DNA of 64,000 bases from Oxyruncus cristatus. Lineage: Eukaryota > Chordata > Aves > Passeriformes > Cotingidae. A program made the position numbers and the translations under genes. The number at the start of each line of letters is the position of its first letter. The stretch's first letter is position 1. The stretch covers positions 2,761,261 through 2,825,260 of the forward strand of contig VXAY01003150.1 of NCBI GenBank assembly GCA_013399855.1. Direction: 5' to 3'. Of the stretch, positions 39,851-54,223 are shown one piece after another. The notes beneath the pieces were generated by a model that saw only the letters and a list, made by a program, of their open reading frames with translations, was not told where the DNA came from and searched no databases.

Positions 39851-42800
39851 GTGCTGGCTTGATCCTGCCCTCAGACTCTCCTGATAAGGACTGGGAAGGC
39901 GCTCATTGGTTCCTGCAATGCTTGTCTCAGCTGGAATCACACATGCAAATGCCCAGGAATACCTCCTCCTTTTCTCCAGCCAGTTCCATGACAGCAAATG
40001 TAACCTGTGAATAAAGACTGTCAGAGATCTTTCTGACAGCGCCCAGTGCTGTTCTCTAATTGTTATTACTTCAAAACATGAGGTACTCATTTCCATGCTG
40101 TTCCATTTCAGACTTGTCAACCGCTTTTCAACCGTGCAGTGAGTTTCTGTTGTGCGGATCAAGTCACCCCCTGAGTGTTTGAGAGGTAAACTGTCCCTTC
40201 CTGCGGTTTGAGAGAGATTAGGATCAGCAAAAAGGAAATTTATTTCTTTGCTCCTTGAGGACACACTGATGCCAGGTAAATGATTCTGTAAATTACTGGC
40301 TCGCATGATGGAAGTGAGAAAACCAGCTCCAGGAGCCCAGCCTGAGGAGCAGAATGGGAGCTGGCGGGGCTGGGGGTGCAGGGTCAGGTGCAGGGATCCA
40401 TCTGCAGCTCCTGTCTGTACCGTGCTGTAGCAGGTACAGGTTTCATTTAGTGTGAAGCACCAACAGCCTCCTTGCAGAGCACCACTGCCTGTGAGGTGTG
40501 GGGAGCTGTGGCTCAGCGGGGCAGCAGCCCTGTCAGCAGGGCCTGCTCTGCTGCAAGGGACTGAGGGGAGCCTGGGGGCAAATAATGACATTTCCTTGCC
40601 CAAAGAACAAAGGACAGGGAAGCCTGAGCTTGTGAAGCACTTGGGGCTCTGCATGGCTGGAAAGGAGAAGCACTCCTTGCTATGCTGCAGGTCGTTCAGT
40701 GTCTGGGAGTTAAGCCCACAGCGCTGTAGAGGTTTTAGGAGCTGGGTTGGGTCCCTGAACCTTGGAATTCAGGTGGCCCATGACAGACAAGGGGTGACAG
40801 TGATACTGCCAGATATAAGAGCATGACCAAGGCTTGGACAGACAATGTGCTGTTCTCCTGCTGAGTCACCTTCATGGAGTGAGTCTAATGCAGGGAGGAA
40901 ACCTATTACAGAGAGCCAAAGGGAGAAAAAGTTAATTAAGGAATTACTGAAAAGTAATAAATGCTGACAAAGTTCTTTACTTCATTGCCTCTGTTAGGAG
41001 ATTTCATTTGAACTTTCCTTTTTCTTTAGACTTGTTTTTAATTTGTTTGTTTGATAGTGTGCCTAGGAAATTCTGAGTCTAGAGAAATAGAATTTCAGCT
41101 TCTCACCAAGATGTTTAGCTAAGAAAATTCTAGTTATGATTAAAAGCATTTCAGACTAGAGTCTCTTATGTAGATTTAAAAAAAAATCCAAAACACACAG
41201 AAAAAAACATTCTTTAAAGCATAAATACAAAGGGCAGCCTTGTTCAATCTTTAAAAAAGAGTAGCTACGCTATAAGCAAAACAAGTTATGTAAAATAGAC
41301 TTAGTTTTCAGATCCTGTAGCAAAAGGAAAGCTTTTAAGGCAAAGTTTTGGAGTAGCGAAATATTATCTCTTGTCATCTTACCTTTGGACTGTCTCTAGC
41401 TTTGGATGTTGAATTTTTTTCCTTCTCAGCTCGTAGAATTCTGGAGTCTTGTGTTTTCTTTCAAGACAGTGGAGTGAACTGCATATAAAGCAGCTGCTGG
41501 TCAGGATGTCAGAAAGCACAAGGTGCCCCCGGTTTTTGTTTTGTCGCAAATTTCCATTACCACATCGGCCTCCCCATGCTGTGCCTGCGTGCACGCACTA
41601 TGTACATAGAATGTCACACAGCTCATTTAAGGATGCAAATACATGGCTTTGTGGGACTGACCTCTGAGTCACCCATTCTCCAGTAACAGAGAAGGAAATG
41701 CTGGCCCTACAGACCTTTCTCTGTTGTTTTTTCTTTTCTACAAGACATGATTGTATTGATTGTCTGAAACGCCCACAGGTAGAGCGTTTGCTGTCAAAAT
41801 GTGCTTTAAGCTAAATCCTGAGCTATCAGTGTCATGGCTCGCCCCACTTTTCATTATATCAAAAAGGAAAAAGAGATTGTTGATTTTCTGTGATATGTTC
41901 AATTCAAGCTGGTATTTTAAAAGAGTCAGGAGTTACTCTTAAATCTGTTTGTACTCCTAGGGAACATAACGATGGAGAGTGTCAGGTGCTGATTTTGTTC
42001 ATGCAAGAAGGGGAAAAAAGATTTTTTTTCCCCCCATTGTATGTGTGTTTGCAATGTTCTTACCCAAAGAGGAAAGAAAGGCCAGATGTGTGGTTTTGCT
42101 TGGCCCTCTGCGTGCTCCTTAAATACTTGAAAACTGAGGGTTATAGTGGCTAAATTAAAACTGTGCATCTGTGAAAGAGATGGGGGATAGGAGATGGGAG
42201 AAGAAATAGTACTTGGAGTTCCCGGATGGTATTTTAGTTGCAATTATTCTACCTAAGGAATAAAAAGAAACACCAGCAAAGGGAAAAAACAAGACAGAAG
42301 GTTTGTGTGAATAATGCCTTATCTCATTCCTCAGCTAGGTTTCACTTCTGTGTATCTGGTTTTGTGACCATGGCTGCTTTCTGGGTATTACCAAAAAACC
42401 CCACACAGCACAGGCAGGCACCACTACCATGAAGAGGCATTTGGGGGCTGAGCCACCCTGGGTGGTGGGAGCTAAGGTTAGTGTCAACATGGACATAAAC
42501 CCAGCTGCCAGAGCACTCTCTGTGTTCCTGCCCTGGTCTGGGGTTTGCAAATGCCAGTTCTGATAGTGCCACTAAGGCTTAGAGTGGATGCTCTCTTTTC
42601 CCCGTTCAAGGTTTTCCTCTCACACACCTGGAGCTTTCTTTTCTGTTTGACACTCATATTCTGATGCCACCTAAGCACTGCCCCCCTCCCCAGGGGCTGC
42701 CCTGGGTGTGCTTGCTGCACAGAGCCCTGGGTGGCTACACATCTGGAGAAAGATGCTTTGAAAAAGAGAGGATGAGGAAGCAGAAATGCCAGGGTTAGTC

Positions 42801-45800
42801 TAGCCACCACCAGCAATTGGTCTGCTTTTTTTCCCCCCAGCAATATGCTTGTGAGTTTTTTAGGGAAGAGTACGAGGAGAAAGGGCCAGAAAGGCCTGCA
42901 GTGGGTACCAAAGCACTTGGGACAAAGTGTGAGGGCTCCTTTACCTTCAAAAGGAATGGATGAAAAAGGTGTGATGCTGAGGGCTGATGGAGAGGGTGAA
43001 ATAAACCTGAGTGAGCCGCATAATGGAGAAGCTGGGATAGCCTATGAAGGGTTCTCGGACTGTTCAGTAATAGCTTACTTGGGATGCAGGGGTGAGAAAG
43101 CAGTGGACAGCCAAAGTACCTTTCTTTTCTCAACACAGGCCCTACCCTGTGCTAATGGAATGTGTCTCTTCACAAAGTCCCCAAGACCAAGGGTGGGTCC
43201 CTTTTCTTGGAGACGAGGGAGAAGAGGGCCAACTCTGCAAATCCTCCTCTGTCCTTGGTGCCTCTGTGCTTGTCACCAATGCCACCAGTGTGTGAAGCAC
43301 CTCCTGCTCTGTGAGACTGCAGATGCTGAAGGCATCATCTTGTGCCTTTTTCCTGATGAAGGAGCTGGTTCACATGCATTTTTTTGCTAGTATGGAGGAC
43401 TTTGCCATATTGCTGCTGCCACACAGACCTCCCCTTCAGGCCACACTCACAACCCTGGGTGGCAACCAGTGAAGCTCTGCTGATTCCCTGTGCTTGCCCT
43501 TGGGGCAGACCCTGTCCTTGCAGTGCTGAGCTGTGCCAGCCATCCCTGGGCACTGCTGGGCCACTGCTGTGCCCTGACACTGGACTGCACCAGAGAGTAG
43601 TGCTATGTCCTGGCTCCCCTGCTGTCAGTCCTGGCTCTGAGGAACAGTGTCAGCATGGGGCTGCTGCTGCTGTCACCCTTCATTTTAGTAGGTAAATCAG
43701 TAACCATTGCACCACACAGGGTTGTGCAGTGAAGACATGGTGGGTTTTTTTTCTTGATCCAAATCAGAGTCTAACCAGTGAGGAAAATATTTTCTCTGCT
43801 TGAAAAGAGAGAGCCTCCACTGCTGTGGTCGAAGACTGCCTGCAGCCTCTGGGCGAGCCAGAACTGCGGTGAAAAGTCCCATCACTTAAATCTGGTGGCT
43901 CTGCAGAACTGTTTGTAACTGAGTTGCTCCATCTCGTGGCTACAGGAGAAATGAGAAACACGGCTTCAGCCCTGTAATGTCTGACTCTACCTGTGGTTAT
44001 ACACTTTATCCCAACCCACCCCCACCAGCCAAGCACCGAGCTCCCTGTCCTCACTGGCTCTCTGTTTGCTCCACCATCCTCACTGTGGACAGCCCAGGAG
44101 TGATGAGCAAGGGAGAGCCAAAAGCTCTGATGGTTATGGGCAGAGAGGGCCAAAGCACAGGAACAGCTGAAATGGAGCTTTTCTGTAGAGGAGGTGACCA
44201 CAAGTACTGCCTGTAGGTCGCTGGTGGGGCCGAGGGGCTGGGGACAGGAAACTGCTGTGCTGGTACAGCGGTCTGACCACAGGCCTTCTCAGTCATGCTT
44301 AGTGTCCTCTGGAAAGACCCTACAGGTTGAGGGAGGCACCAGCAAACCCTGGCTGTTTATCAAGGCCAAGAGTGTCCCAGAAGACAAGGGTCCTTTCAGT
44401 GCTGGAGGAGCTAAATCTGCTGCTTGGGAGAACAGGTGAGCTGGCCTCACCCTTTGAGCCCTGACATGTTTAGCGTTGAAGTGATCTAGTATTTGTTGAG
44501 AGACGTCTCAGTTTCCACAGAGAAATCAGCTGGGGATGCTCCTGAGACCAGATCAGCAGGGTAGACATTTTCCACCTCATTGCCTTGAGATCAGTGAAAT
44601 TTAAAACTGGTGGAGATCTCTCTCTTGTGTTGCAGCTTTTGCACTTTCAGCAGTTCTCCAGCTCCGCACAGCAGGCGTTCAAACAGGGCTCATGCACCCC
44701 AGCCAAAGGCCCTACGTACCACATCACAGCCTGTGCCTCTCCTCTGCCTAACAACTGAATCATTTTGACACTTCTAAGGTATTTTTTTTCCTACTGAAAC
44801 CATTAGCTACACTGGTCTTCGAGATATCATTACCTTTGAAAGACTTGAGGCAGCAATTTTGCAAATTATTTCCTGACAGATCATACAAACCTCCAAACCG
44901 TAAGACCGCCCTGTCATGACCAGATGGGTACTTCAGCTGTAATTTTGCAAGGTGGGGAAAAAACCCCAGTTACTGAAGATGATGGAGGTTTCATTTTATT
45001 TTTCACCGTTCTGAATTGCACATACAACTCCAGGAAAGTAACTGTGCAACTGCACCTCCTTCCCAAAAGGAGCTTGCATGCATTTTGAGCCAATTAGGCT
45101 ACTCATATGGCTGAGGAACTGCATCCTTCTGGGGTGCACACGTTCCTCTGTGGGGACCTCAGGAGTCTCAGATCCCACATGTCTCATCGTTCCATTTCTT
45201 CTTAATGGGAAAAGTCAGTTTTCCTTGCCTTGTTTCTGGGGCCTGTGTGATGGCACAGCGTGTCTGTGAGAAACTGTTAGACATACTTACAGCAGCCCTC
45301 GTGGCAGGTCCTTGAATGTCATCATGAGAAAATAATGAACTGAAGAAGAACATCAACGCTGTTTTAGGCAGGAAAAAAAGTGTGTCTAATGTGGAATCCT
45401 GCCTTTGACTAAAGCCAGCAATGGATGTTTAGGGGAGGAGTGTAAGAAAACGTGTTAAGAGAAAACTTCAGGTTTCCAGCTAAATTGTGGCTTCTGGTGT
45501 TCCTACAGTAGCAGAAACTAAAAGGTGGCAAGTCTCCGAGTCTGGATAATTAGCATGAAAAATTAACTAGTTGGAAATGCAGTGTCAGCAGTGAGAATTT
45601 GGCATCATTGATTTCCCTGCATTTATATTGATAAGATATTCCTCAACAGAAATACTCTTACAAAACTGTATGTTTTCAAAAGGCTTGTTTGAGGGGAAAA
45701 AAGGGAAACTTTTAAAAACTGTTTTTTATTGAAATTCGTGTTGCTTTCTCCGTGTTCTGCTCTATTACTTCATTATGTAAACTGTGTATACCATTGTTGT

Positions 45801-48800
45801 GCCAAACATCAACTCATGGTCTATTATAATGTTAAAAGGCCAGCAGCAATGCATGTCTTTATGATATAATGACTTACCAGTAAGATTTAATTTTGCTGTG
45901 GTCAGAGGTGGAGTGCACAGAGGATTTCGCTGCTAAGGAAAATCTCTCTCTTCTTGTTCATGTGCAGTTGCAAGGAGTAGTTTGGTGTTTTGATAACATT
46001 TCAACCTGTTTATCAAATATTATCTCTGCTGAGCACTGTGCTGATGAGGTGTGGTGTTTGCTGTGCCTGAACACACCACTTTTAAGGGGATTTAGGTGTC
46101 TGCACAGGACATCCCAAGGCACCACGACAGGCTTACCTGTTTGGCACTGTCACGGTAGGGTTGTTCTCCTCTAAATGCACCTGTTTGGTGTTGTCCTGGT
46201 GGCATAGGTAGGGTCTGTTATTTTTTTCCATTTTACGTGTGGGGAATCAAAACAGAGCTAATCAGAAGGATATTCCAAAGGTTATACAAGACACCTGCAG
46301 TGGAGTGCAGTTTCCCAGATCCAAGTATCCAATGCCAACACATTATTTTTAGCCAGTTCCTCCCTGGTGTCCAGCTCCCTGTGTTGCAGCCCAGGAGAGA
46401 CAACATTGCATCAATGGCTGGAGTTCACACCCCTCTAGAAGTCCTAAATTCTTCCGAAACAATTTGTCTGTCTGCCCTGTCATACTCAGAATCAACTATT
46501 CTCAGGTCGTAAGGGTTGAAACTACGTAGCAACATGCAAAACAAGTAATTAAGACTATGACTCCTGTCATTTTCTGTATGTACATGATCACTTCATTAAT
46601 TTGAGACCTTCTGTTTAATTCCAGTCACATTTTAGTTAGACTAAGGCTGTGTGAACTAGGGCAGGGAGAGGTTCGTGTCACCTCTCATCCAAGGCAGCCT
46701 TTGTATCTCTATTGTGCTACAGTTTGTGTGCACAGTTAGATATGTGGTACCCATAGGAAGGGGTCCACATGGCACCACAGCCTGGGTTTCAACCAAAAGA
46801 AGGGAGAGCTGCTGTTCCTGCCCTCTCCTTTTGTGCCACCTTCCCCCTCCTCTTCCCACTGCCCATCTCTTGCCTTCCTCAGAGGGTTGGTGTGCGGGGG
46901 CTGAGCCTGCACCGTTCTGTCCTCTTTTTAAATGCCCCTTCAGGGAAACATTTAAAGGGCTTTTAGTGGACAACATTTGCTGTGAGTTTAAAAATATCTG
47001 TCTTCCTGCCTGAAAAAGGAGCTCGTTTACTGCTCATTCGGTACCACGAACTCCTCAGACTTCTCGCACTTATTAATTTTTAGTGAAATCAAATTCATAT
47101 GAATAAATAGATGACACTGATGAAGATGTTACAAGCATTTATCAGGCCACATCCTTTTCCTGTTGTTTTCCTGGTAAGCAGTTCTTAAGCCAAGTATTTA
47201 AACATTTTAGCATAAAACTTCTCTGGTCTTGAGCATTTCTTTGTAAATAACCACAACCGCTGAAGCAAAATGAAGCAGGGCTATAACTCTGATGCTGATT
47301 TAGCAGTCAGGTTTGTGATTTGAATTAAGTGGGGAGGGGGAGGAAGTGTTAGAAGATCTATTTCTTTAACTACAGGATTTTTATTTTTTTTTTGAGTATT
47401 TCTAGCATAATTCAGTTTTTGTAGATTTGATGCTCGGTTAATGTTTTGCAGTGCTGACACCTGGTTCTTTTGAGTAAATTGTTCCAGGATTCAGAATATT
47501 GTTTCCTCCGTTCTTTCTGATTTCATAAACTTGTGAAAATCAGATCAAATACGAGATCAAGAAGAGTCCAAGCCTCTAGAACTGCAGTTTAATAGCATAT
47601 ACACAACCTGCTGCATTGCAGCCAAATCTCTGCCTGAAACTATAACTGGTGGAACAAATTTGAGTTCCTCTAGAGTAGTAAAAAAGAGTAACTATTTGTT
47701 GCACTTGCGTTCTTCTTTGTTTATCCATACCTGGTTTATTAAACAAAGAAATATTGACCATTTCTGTGTAGGAGAACACTTGCTTTTTGATTCTGGATTG
47801 AGGAGAAGGTATGTTTGGAGGGAAACCCACGCATGCTAATTTAATTGTAATCCTCCCCCAAACAAATGGCTACACTATATAATTATGTCCTTACCACTCT
47901 TCTGCTCAGTAGCACCTTCCACACCAGTGTCCAAGTGACCCCTGGTAGAGGCAGCTGCTGCTCAGCAGGACAGAGATTTTGAGCCTGGTCTTAACATCAC
48001 GTAAGCAACAGGGTAGGGGGAAAAAAAAAAAAAAAAACAACAAAAAAGAGGCACGCAATGCTATTGTAAAACCATTTATATTCGTTAACTTGGTGCTGGT
48101 TACACCAACACACTTATTTTTTTACAGACTGGAACCACAAAGAGAACGTGAGTGCTGGGTTTGGTTTGTGTTCAGCTGAGTTGCATTCAGGCCGTGGTGT
48201 GCAGAGCAAGCCCAGTTTGCCTTTAGCTCCAGCTCGCAGGGAGTCCAAAGGCTGGGTGTGCCCAAGAGAAGGGCAGGAAAAGCAGGCAGGCCCCAGCACT
48301 GGCTCTGTGGCGGGCCGTGCTGGAGATGGCTGATTTCCTCTTCAGAAATCTCTCTGCCTGTGGTCAACGGCTGTATTTGAAGGTGTTTTCATTATTGAAA
48401 TGTGTTTTGTTTCCCATAGGTCTGTCTCCTATACCAGAGACAGCTGGGCTCCATCATGCTTCTGAAGGCAAACCTGGGCTGGTGATTGAGAAGGGTCTGG
48501 GTGCTGTGCGGTGAAACTCTCAGCAAGAAAGAAACCCAGGCAGGATTTTCATGTTTGTGGGTTTTTTTCATGTTGCATCTCAGTCATTTCACACCCTCCC
48601 CAGCTCTTCACTTTTTACCTAGCACCATGTGCTCCAGCTCGAGGTGTACACAAGATCTTCAGGTCTCCCAGCTCACTGACATGAGAAGGAAGGGAAACAC
48701 GTGGGTACCACAACACGAGAAGAAAGGTGACTCAATCCCACAGCTTTCAATGTACAGGAAAAAGCAGCCTTTTCTCACTGCTGAGAGAAATCTGGGGCCG

Positions 48801-49717
48801 ATTCTCAGAAGAGTCCCAGCTGTGGCTTGCTAGCAAGCATCAAACCTGGGAAAACTGCCCCATGGACAGGAGACTGCCAGGGTGGGTCACATCAGGAGGA
48901 AGAAGGCAGGGGCAGGAGGAGGGGGATGGCTGCTCAGGGTGGGTGCTAGAGGGATTTCTCTACTTTCCCTGGCCTGGGGGATAACTTCCTACTTTAGGAA
49001 GGAAAGAGGACTTAGAGGATAAGCAAAGTGGGAAAGTTTGGTAAAGAACCTTATTCACTTTAAGCAACTGAGCCACAAACCAGTTTTGAGAACTGAAATG
49101 TGATGTTAAGGAGACATTTTAGGTGCAAAGTGCAGGAATGGAAGAAGGTTTGCGTTTCAGCCAAGACCATGCTCAGGGACTGAAACCTGTTGCCCAGAAT
49201 GTTAAAATTTAGAGTAACAGCTATTCTCTTAGGACCTGGAGGAGGATTGTGATGTATTAGGTACTCTAGATGGTACAGCCACTTGAAAAAGGAAAGAAAT
49301 TTTTGTCGAAGAACATATCTAGCTCAGAATTTGGACTTGCTGAGAGACTTGAGAGTGCTCTGGATCACTACGAGGGCATGTTGGTAGCTTGTCTGCCTGT
49401 GGTGATGGGGAACACACAGTGGTTTATTTACACTGTTTTCCAATATATGTATTTTTCTGACTTACTGACCTTTGCCAAAGGACTGGTTTGAAGCTGCGTG
49501 CCAGGTCATGTCAATGCAGTGAGTGTGTGGTATGGGCTCTGTCCTTTAGGGACCAGCTTTCAACATGCCTCAGCTTCAGTGCTGCCCTCCAGGCCTTGCT
49601 TGTGTTAGTGTAGAAGCACAACACAGAAATAGAGGAGGTGAAATCTTTAATAACTTGAAAAAATGTCAGTACCTTATGATTCATAAGAGCCTGCTGTTAC
49701 AAAGGTTTGTGGCCGCA

Positions 49718-49744
49718 GAGGTGAGTCAGGGATGACATCACCTC
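49718..49744. promoter_or_regulatory. Candidate AP-1/CRE-type element within an inverted repeat
   Basis: The arms GAGGTGA (49718-49724) and TCACCTC (49738-49744) form an inverted repeat. Overlapping or inside it are TGAGTCA at 49722-49728, a perfect AP-1/NF-E2 core, and TGACATCA at 49733-49740, a CRE-like site. Clustered bZIP sites suggest an enhancer, but no gene link or conservation can be shown from the sequence. Confidence 0.3.
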
Positions 49745-52700
49745 TATGTGATGCACTCATGGGAATGTTTAAAAGGACCCCGGCTCAGCTGTGAGTGTCA
49801 CTGTCACAGCCCAAAGGGGCTCTGCAACTTCTTCCTCATTTACAAACCTCTTCCTCAAATGGCACTTGACAGTGGGTGCCTGAGACGAGCTGTAACCCAA
49901 AATCAGGCTGCTGTGGAGGAGCAGCACACGGCAGAGTTGGGAAACACTTGCACCCAGCCTCCTTCATTGCTGCTGCTGCTGCCCTGAGTGCTGGGCACAG
50001 CCCCAGCCCTGGCTGTATCCCTGCAGACCTGCCCAGGCATTGGGGCTCTGGCTGTGCCTGGCTCCCCACACTGCTCACCAGGCACAGGCACAGCAGGATG
50101 CACCCTGTGGGAAGGATATGGCCACTGGTGCTCCCAGGTGCCGCCACACTGCTACTGACAGCCTGCCCAAAAGGAAGTAACCTGCTCATTTTAATGATGG
50201 TGACTAAAATTTGGCTGTGACTTCATGTTCAGCTAGTTAAAAAAGCTGAGTGACACCTCTGATATCAGTAGGTGATTGTCTGTACATCTTTGGGGTAGAC
50301 GTTTGGTTCCTGTGTTCTAGTTACAGTAAGAAAAAGCAAAAAGCCCAACCCTGTAGACAGCCACTCTTAAAAAAAAAAAAAATCAACTATTTCAAAAATA
50401 CTTCAGAAACTACAATAGTCTGCAATTATTTTAAAGCTGAGATGCCTCCTGACAACGTATCTCTGATCTTTAGGCATTTACAAATCTCACTGAAGCTCCT
50501 GTGTGCTCTCTTTACCTTCCAGTCAAATGAAAGGAGAGAACAGCTGGCTGCTCCCTTTATAGGGATGACTGAAAAAGCAGGGACCTGAAGACTGGACTAA
50601 ATGGTGAGTCCCTGGTGTGGATGTTACTCTGATATTGGCAGAGATTGGCAACAGAATCAGCCACACTGAGCTCTAATTAATTTTTAAAGACATTTGATGT
50701 TGGCATTGATAAAGGTTTCCATCAGTGGGTGGATTGGGTGAAAACAGGATGAAAGATTTATCTGGTGATACCTCTTGATTTGTATAAGGGTCAAACTGTA
50801 GGAAGAGTGCAGCATAAAGTAAGAGATGGCAGCTTAAAAGCAGGTGACAGGCAACCCAAACCATGGCTTGTGTGGCCAAGGGTGTTTCAAGGGCAGAAGG
50901 CCGGAGGCAAGATGGGAGATCGTGTGTGATGTATGCTCTTTGTTAAAAAATCACATGTTAAATCTTGTCAGCATTCCGTAGCGAGGAATTCTCACTGATT
51001 GATTTGCTGGAGTCAGGCTGAAGGTGGTGGTGGCGAATTCCATCCTAAAAATCACCTGAACACCTTTTTTACATAATAGACCTGGTACTTGGTGCAGTTA
51101 GGAGATACCAGAATAGCTGTATTTGAAGGTAGGATATTTTTGTTTCCCTTTTTCTCCTGTCTGCAGTACTGAGCCAACACAAAAGCAATTCCCACTGAGC
51201 TGGACTGAAATCTGTGAGTGATGAGACTCGAAGCACCAGGCTGTGCTCTAAATGAATAATGGTGTAGGAGAGAGCAGGCGTTTGGGTTCCAGCATGAGCG
51301 TGGAAAGGCATCATGTGCTTGTTCTCACGCTGTCAGCAGCCTTGCTGCCGAGGCTCTGGCTGTAGGATCGGCTTTAGCCCCTTCTCATGTTTGTGTGTTG
51401 CCAGAAAACACCAATGAAACGGACTTTTACAGACTTTAGCTGGCACAGAATTTGTTTGACGGGGATGTATACATAAGAGATGGTCTGGTTGAATCCCCCA
51501 AGCTGAATTTACAGCACTGGAAGTCAAAAGAGGAGAAAGAACAGAAGGTTTTGCGATGTAGCTTGGGCAAATGTGGTTTAGAGTCATTTAGAGAAGTTTG
51601 TGACTCAAAACAAATTATAGTGTCTACTTTCAAGAGAAAGATTTAATTCTCAGGATATCTTTGTGTTTTTACTTCTAAAGCCTAAAGAGAAACAGCTTTG
51701 GAAGGTGATAGTTTTTGTAACAATTTTACTGTCTTTATTAGGCATGCAGCTTGTTGTTACATTAAAAACGAACAAAAAACAACAACATAAACCCTAAAAA
51801 AATTCACACTAACCACAGTTCCAATTTTGGCATTTTTAACCAGCCAAGTGATCTCCTATGGTTTCAAGGCAATCATGTCACAGGGCCCTGCTTTGCAGTG
51901 TGATCTCAGTGCCTTAGAATGAGGGAGCTGGAAATATGCAGAGTTCTCTGATTTTACTGGAAGTGTTGTGTGCTGGGTACGCTCAAGAATACAGAGTGCA
52001 GAGGAAAAAGAGGGACAGAGATTTGCAAGAACTCAGTGGAGTTATTTTGATGACTTTACAGTGTTTCAGCAATTTTTTCAACTGCAGTAGGATCTGAGAG
52101 CAAGTCTTGCTTTCACTGGACTGGAATTACTTGCTTTTGGATAAGACTTGGTGTAGGAGCAGAGAAAAGGCTCTGTCTGTAAAAGGAACAAAGTGTGGAG
52201 GTATTAGGGTCTTTTAAAAGAAATGGCATGTATGTTTTGGTATGCTTTGAAGAAATACTGCGGAAAATTCCCCAGCCAATGTAAACTTGAGTGAAGGGAT
52301 GATGAACCATGGTAACTTAGTAAATAAGCAGACCAAAGGTATCAGAAAAACACCACAATCTTCATTTCTTCCAGTAACACCAGGCAACTAGTAGATTTAA
52401 TAGAGATAATAATGGCTGCTTGAACTCTTATTAACCCACAAGGGCAGTCATATGTGGTCTCCTTGCCAGAGCTCAGATAGCTTCTGGCATAATTATTGGC
52501 TGCATCTTTTTCAGTAATGAGTTGATTGGGATGGCAGAGATGCTTAATAAGCATCTGTATGGTTTCATCTGCAGGATACAGATATGCAAGTATCTCAGAT
52601 CTGAGAGCCCAGATGTCCGAGCACCCTGATGTCCTTGGGGCGGGCAAGTCAGAAGTTAAAATATTGAATTGCTCACTGAAGATGCCAAAAGCTCTTCATT

Positions 52701-53929
52701 GACCATTGAGGGAGTGTCACTGGTTTCTGTATTTGACACTGCAGGATGGTGCTTTGCTTGAGGTGGAGGCAGTTGCTTCCCTCCAACAACAGTGTGACAT
52801 CTTTACGGTGTGGTAAAAGGCAGCTCAGAAATAAGGCTGCTGAGAGGACCTCTGGGAAACTGGAAAGGTACACTGAGCACTGGCACTGCTGTGGGGGCCA
52901 AAATGAAACCTTACTTTCATTTCAGCACATTGCACAAAAGATAAAATACATAAATTTTTTAGTATACAGCTCATATAACCGGACAACCTATAGCCTTTCT
53001 CTGCTCTCCCCGTTAGCTGTAACAGGAATGTCTCATGTTTACTCAAACATGTCTCGATGTTTACTTAGAGTTGCATTTTTAAAAAGGAAAAACAGTGGTG
53101 CTGGCACGTCATCTTGGTGTGCTGATCATGTGCATCCATGCTGTTTCCATGCTGTTTGCAGTTTCCAGAACTACAACAGGCCTTCACCCATGCAGTGAAC
53201 TAGGTAAATTCAGCCTTGGTTGGAATGAGAAGATAAATAGCAGGAGGTGTTTGCTTCAGAACACCCACATCATGGACAAGCTTTGAGATTTGTCACGAGG
53301 TCTGCAAGCGTGCCCTGCCTCCCCACAGCTCTGCCTCTTCTGCTTTAAATGGGTGAGCACTGTGACCTTCAGTACAGGCAGCATGGAAAAAAGCATCTGG
53401 GCATGGTGTGGAAGACGTGCCAGATGCTGGGTGAGGGTTTTTTGCAGTGAAGTGTGTCAGTATAGATCAGACAGTGTAGGTGGCATCCCGGTGCCCCTCA
53501 ACTGCAGGTGTGTTGGACTTGGGTATTGAGCTCACTCCCGGGTGTGGGAGTCCTCACCTCAGAGCAGCAGATGCTGGGGAAAGCAGTGCCATCCCTATGA
53601 CCTATTGGTGAAGCAGAAAGGACAGTGATTGAAGAAAAAGTAAATTAAAAATCTGTGGTTCCAGCATGAACTTGGCCCTGGTGATCCCTCAGTCGTGTGA
53701 CTGGCTGCAGTGAGTGCTGCCAGCATTTCTTTTATTTTGTAGATGTTTTAAAGTGAAATCTCTGACAGTGCCAAAGGCAATAAACTGTGCCTCTGCAGGG
53801 ACACAGAATCACTTTGCGGGCCCTGAGCTACACCAGCTGCTTGGGTACTGGTTCACCTTTTTGCTTCCCATGTTTCCATCACTAGATGGAGAGTCTGTGC
53901 AGCGTGGGATCGTATCTCTCACTTTCAGT

Positions 53930-53990
53930 CATTCTGACTTCCTCAGATGAAAGGCACTATATAAATGTGACTATTCTTAGTCTGTTCAGG
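53930..53990 (+). repeat. Possible ancient LINE/SINE 3' tail
   Basis: The phrase CAGATGAAAGGCACTATATAAATGT resembles, in pieces, the conserved 3' end of old CR1/L3-type LINEs and their SINE partners, which carry GATGAAAGGCGCTATATAAAT. Upstream similarity is not clear, so the element boundary and family are uncertain. Confidence 0.4.
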
Positions 53991-54223
53991 TGTGCTTCAG
54001 TGCTAACGCTTGCTTTAGTCTGTGCATGGGCCTGACGTTAAAAAGATAAACAGAAGACTGTTTGTGTGAACTTGCATACCCCTGCTGAAGGGCTAAGTTT
54101 TATCTCTCTGGAATTTTCCAGCTAACACTGAGGTAACAGAACTTCAAAAGCTCGTCACATAGCGCTATTTTGTGGCAATCAGTTCCTAGGAGTGGTATTC
54201 CTATGCTAATAGATTTCTAGCCA

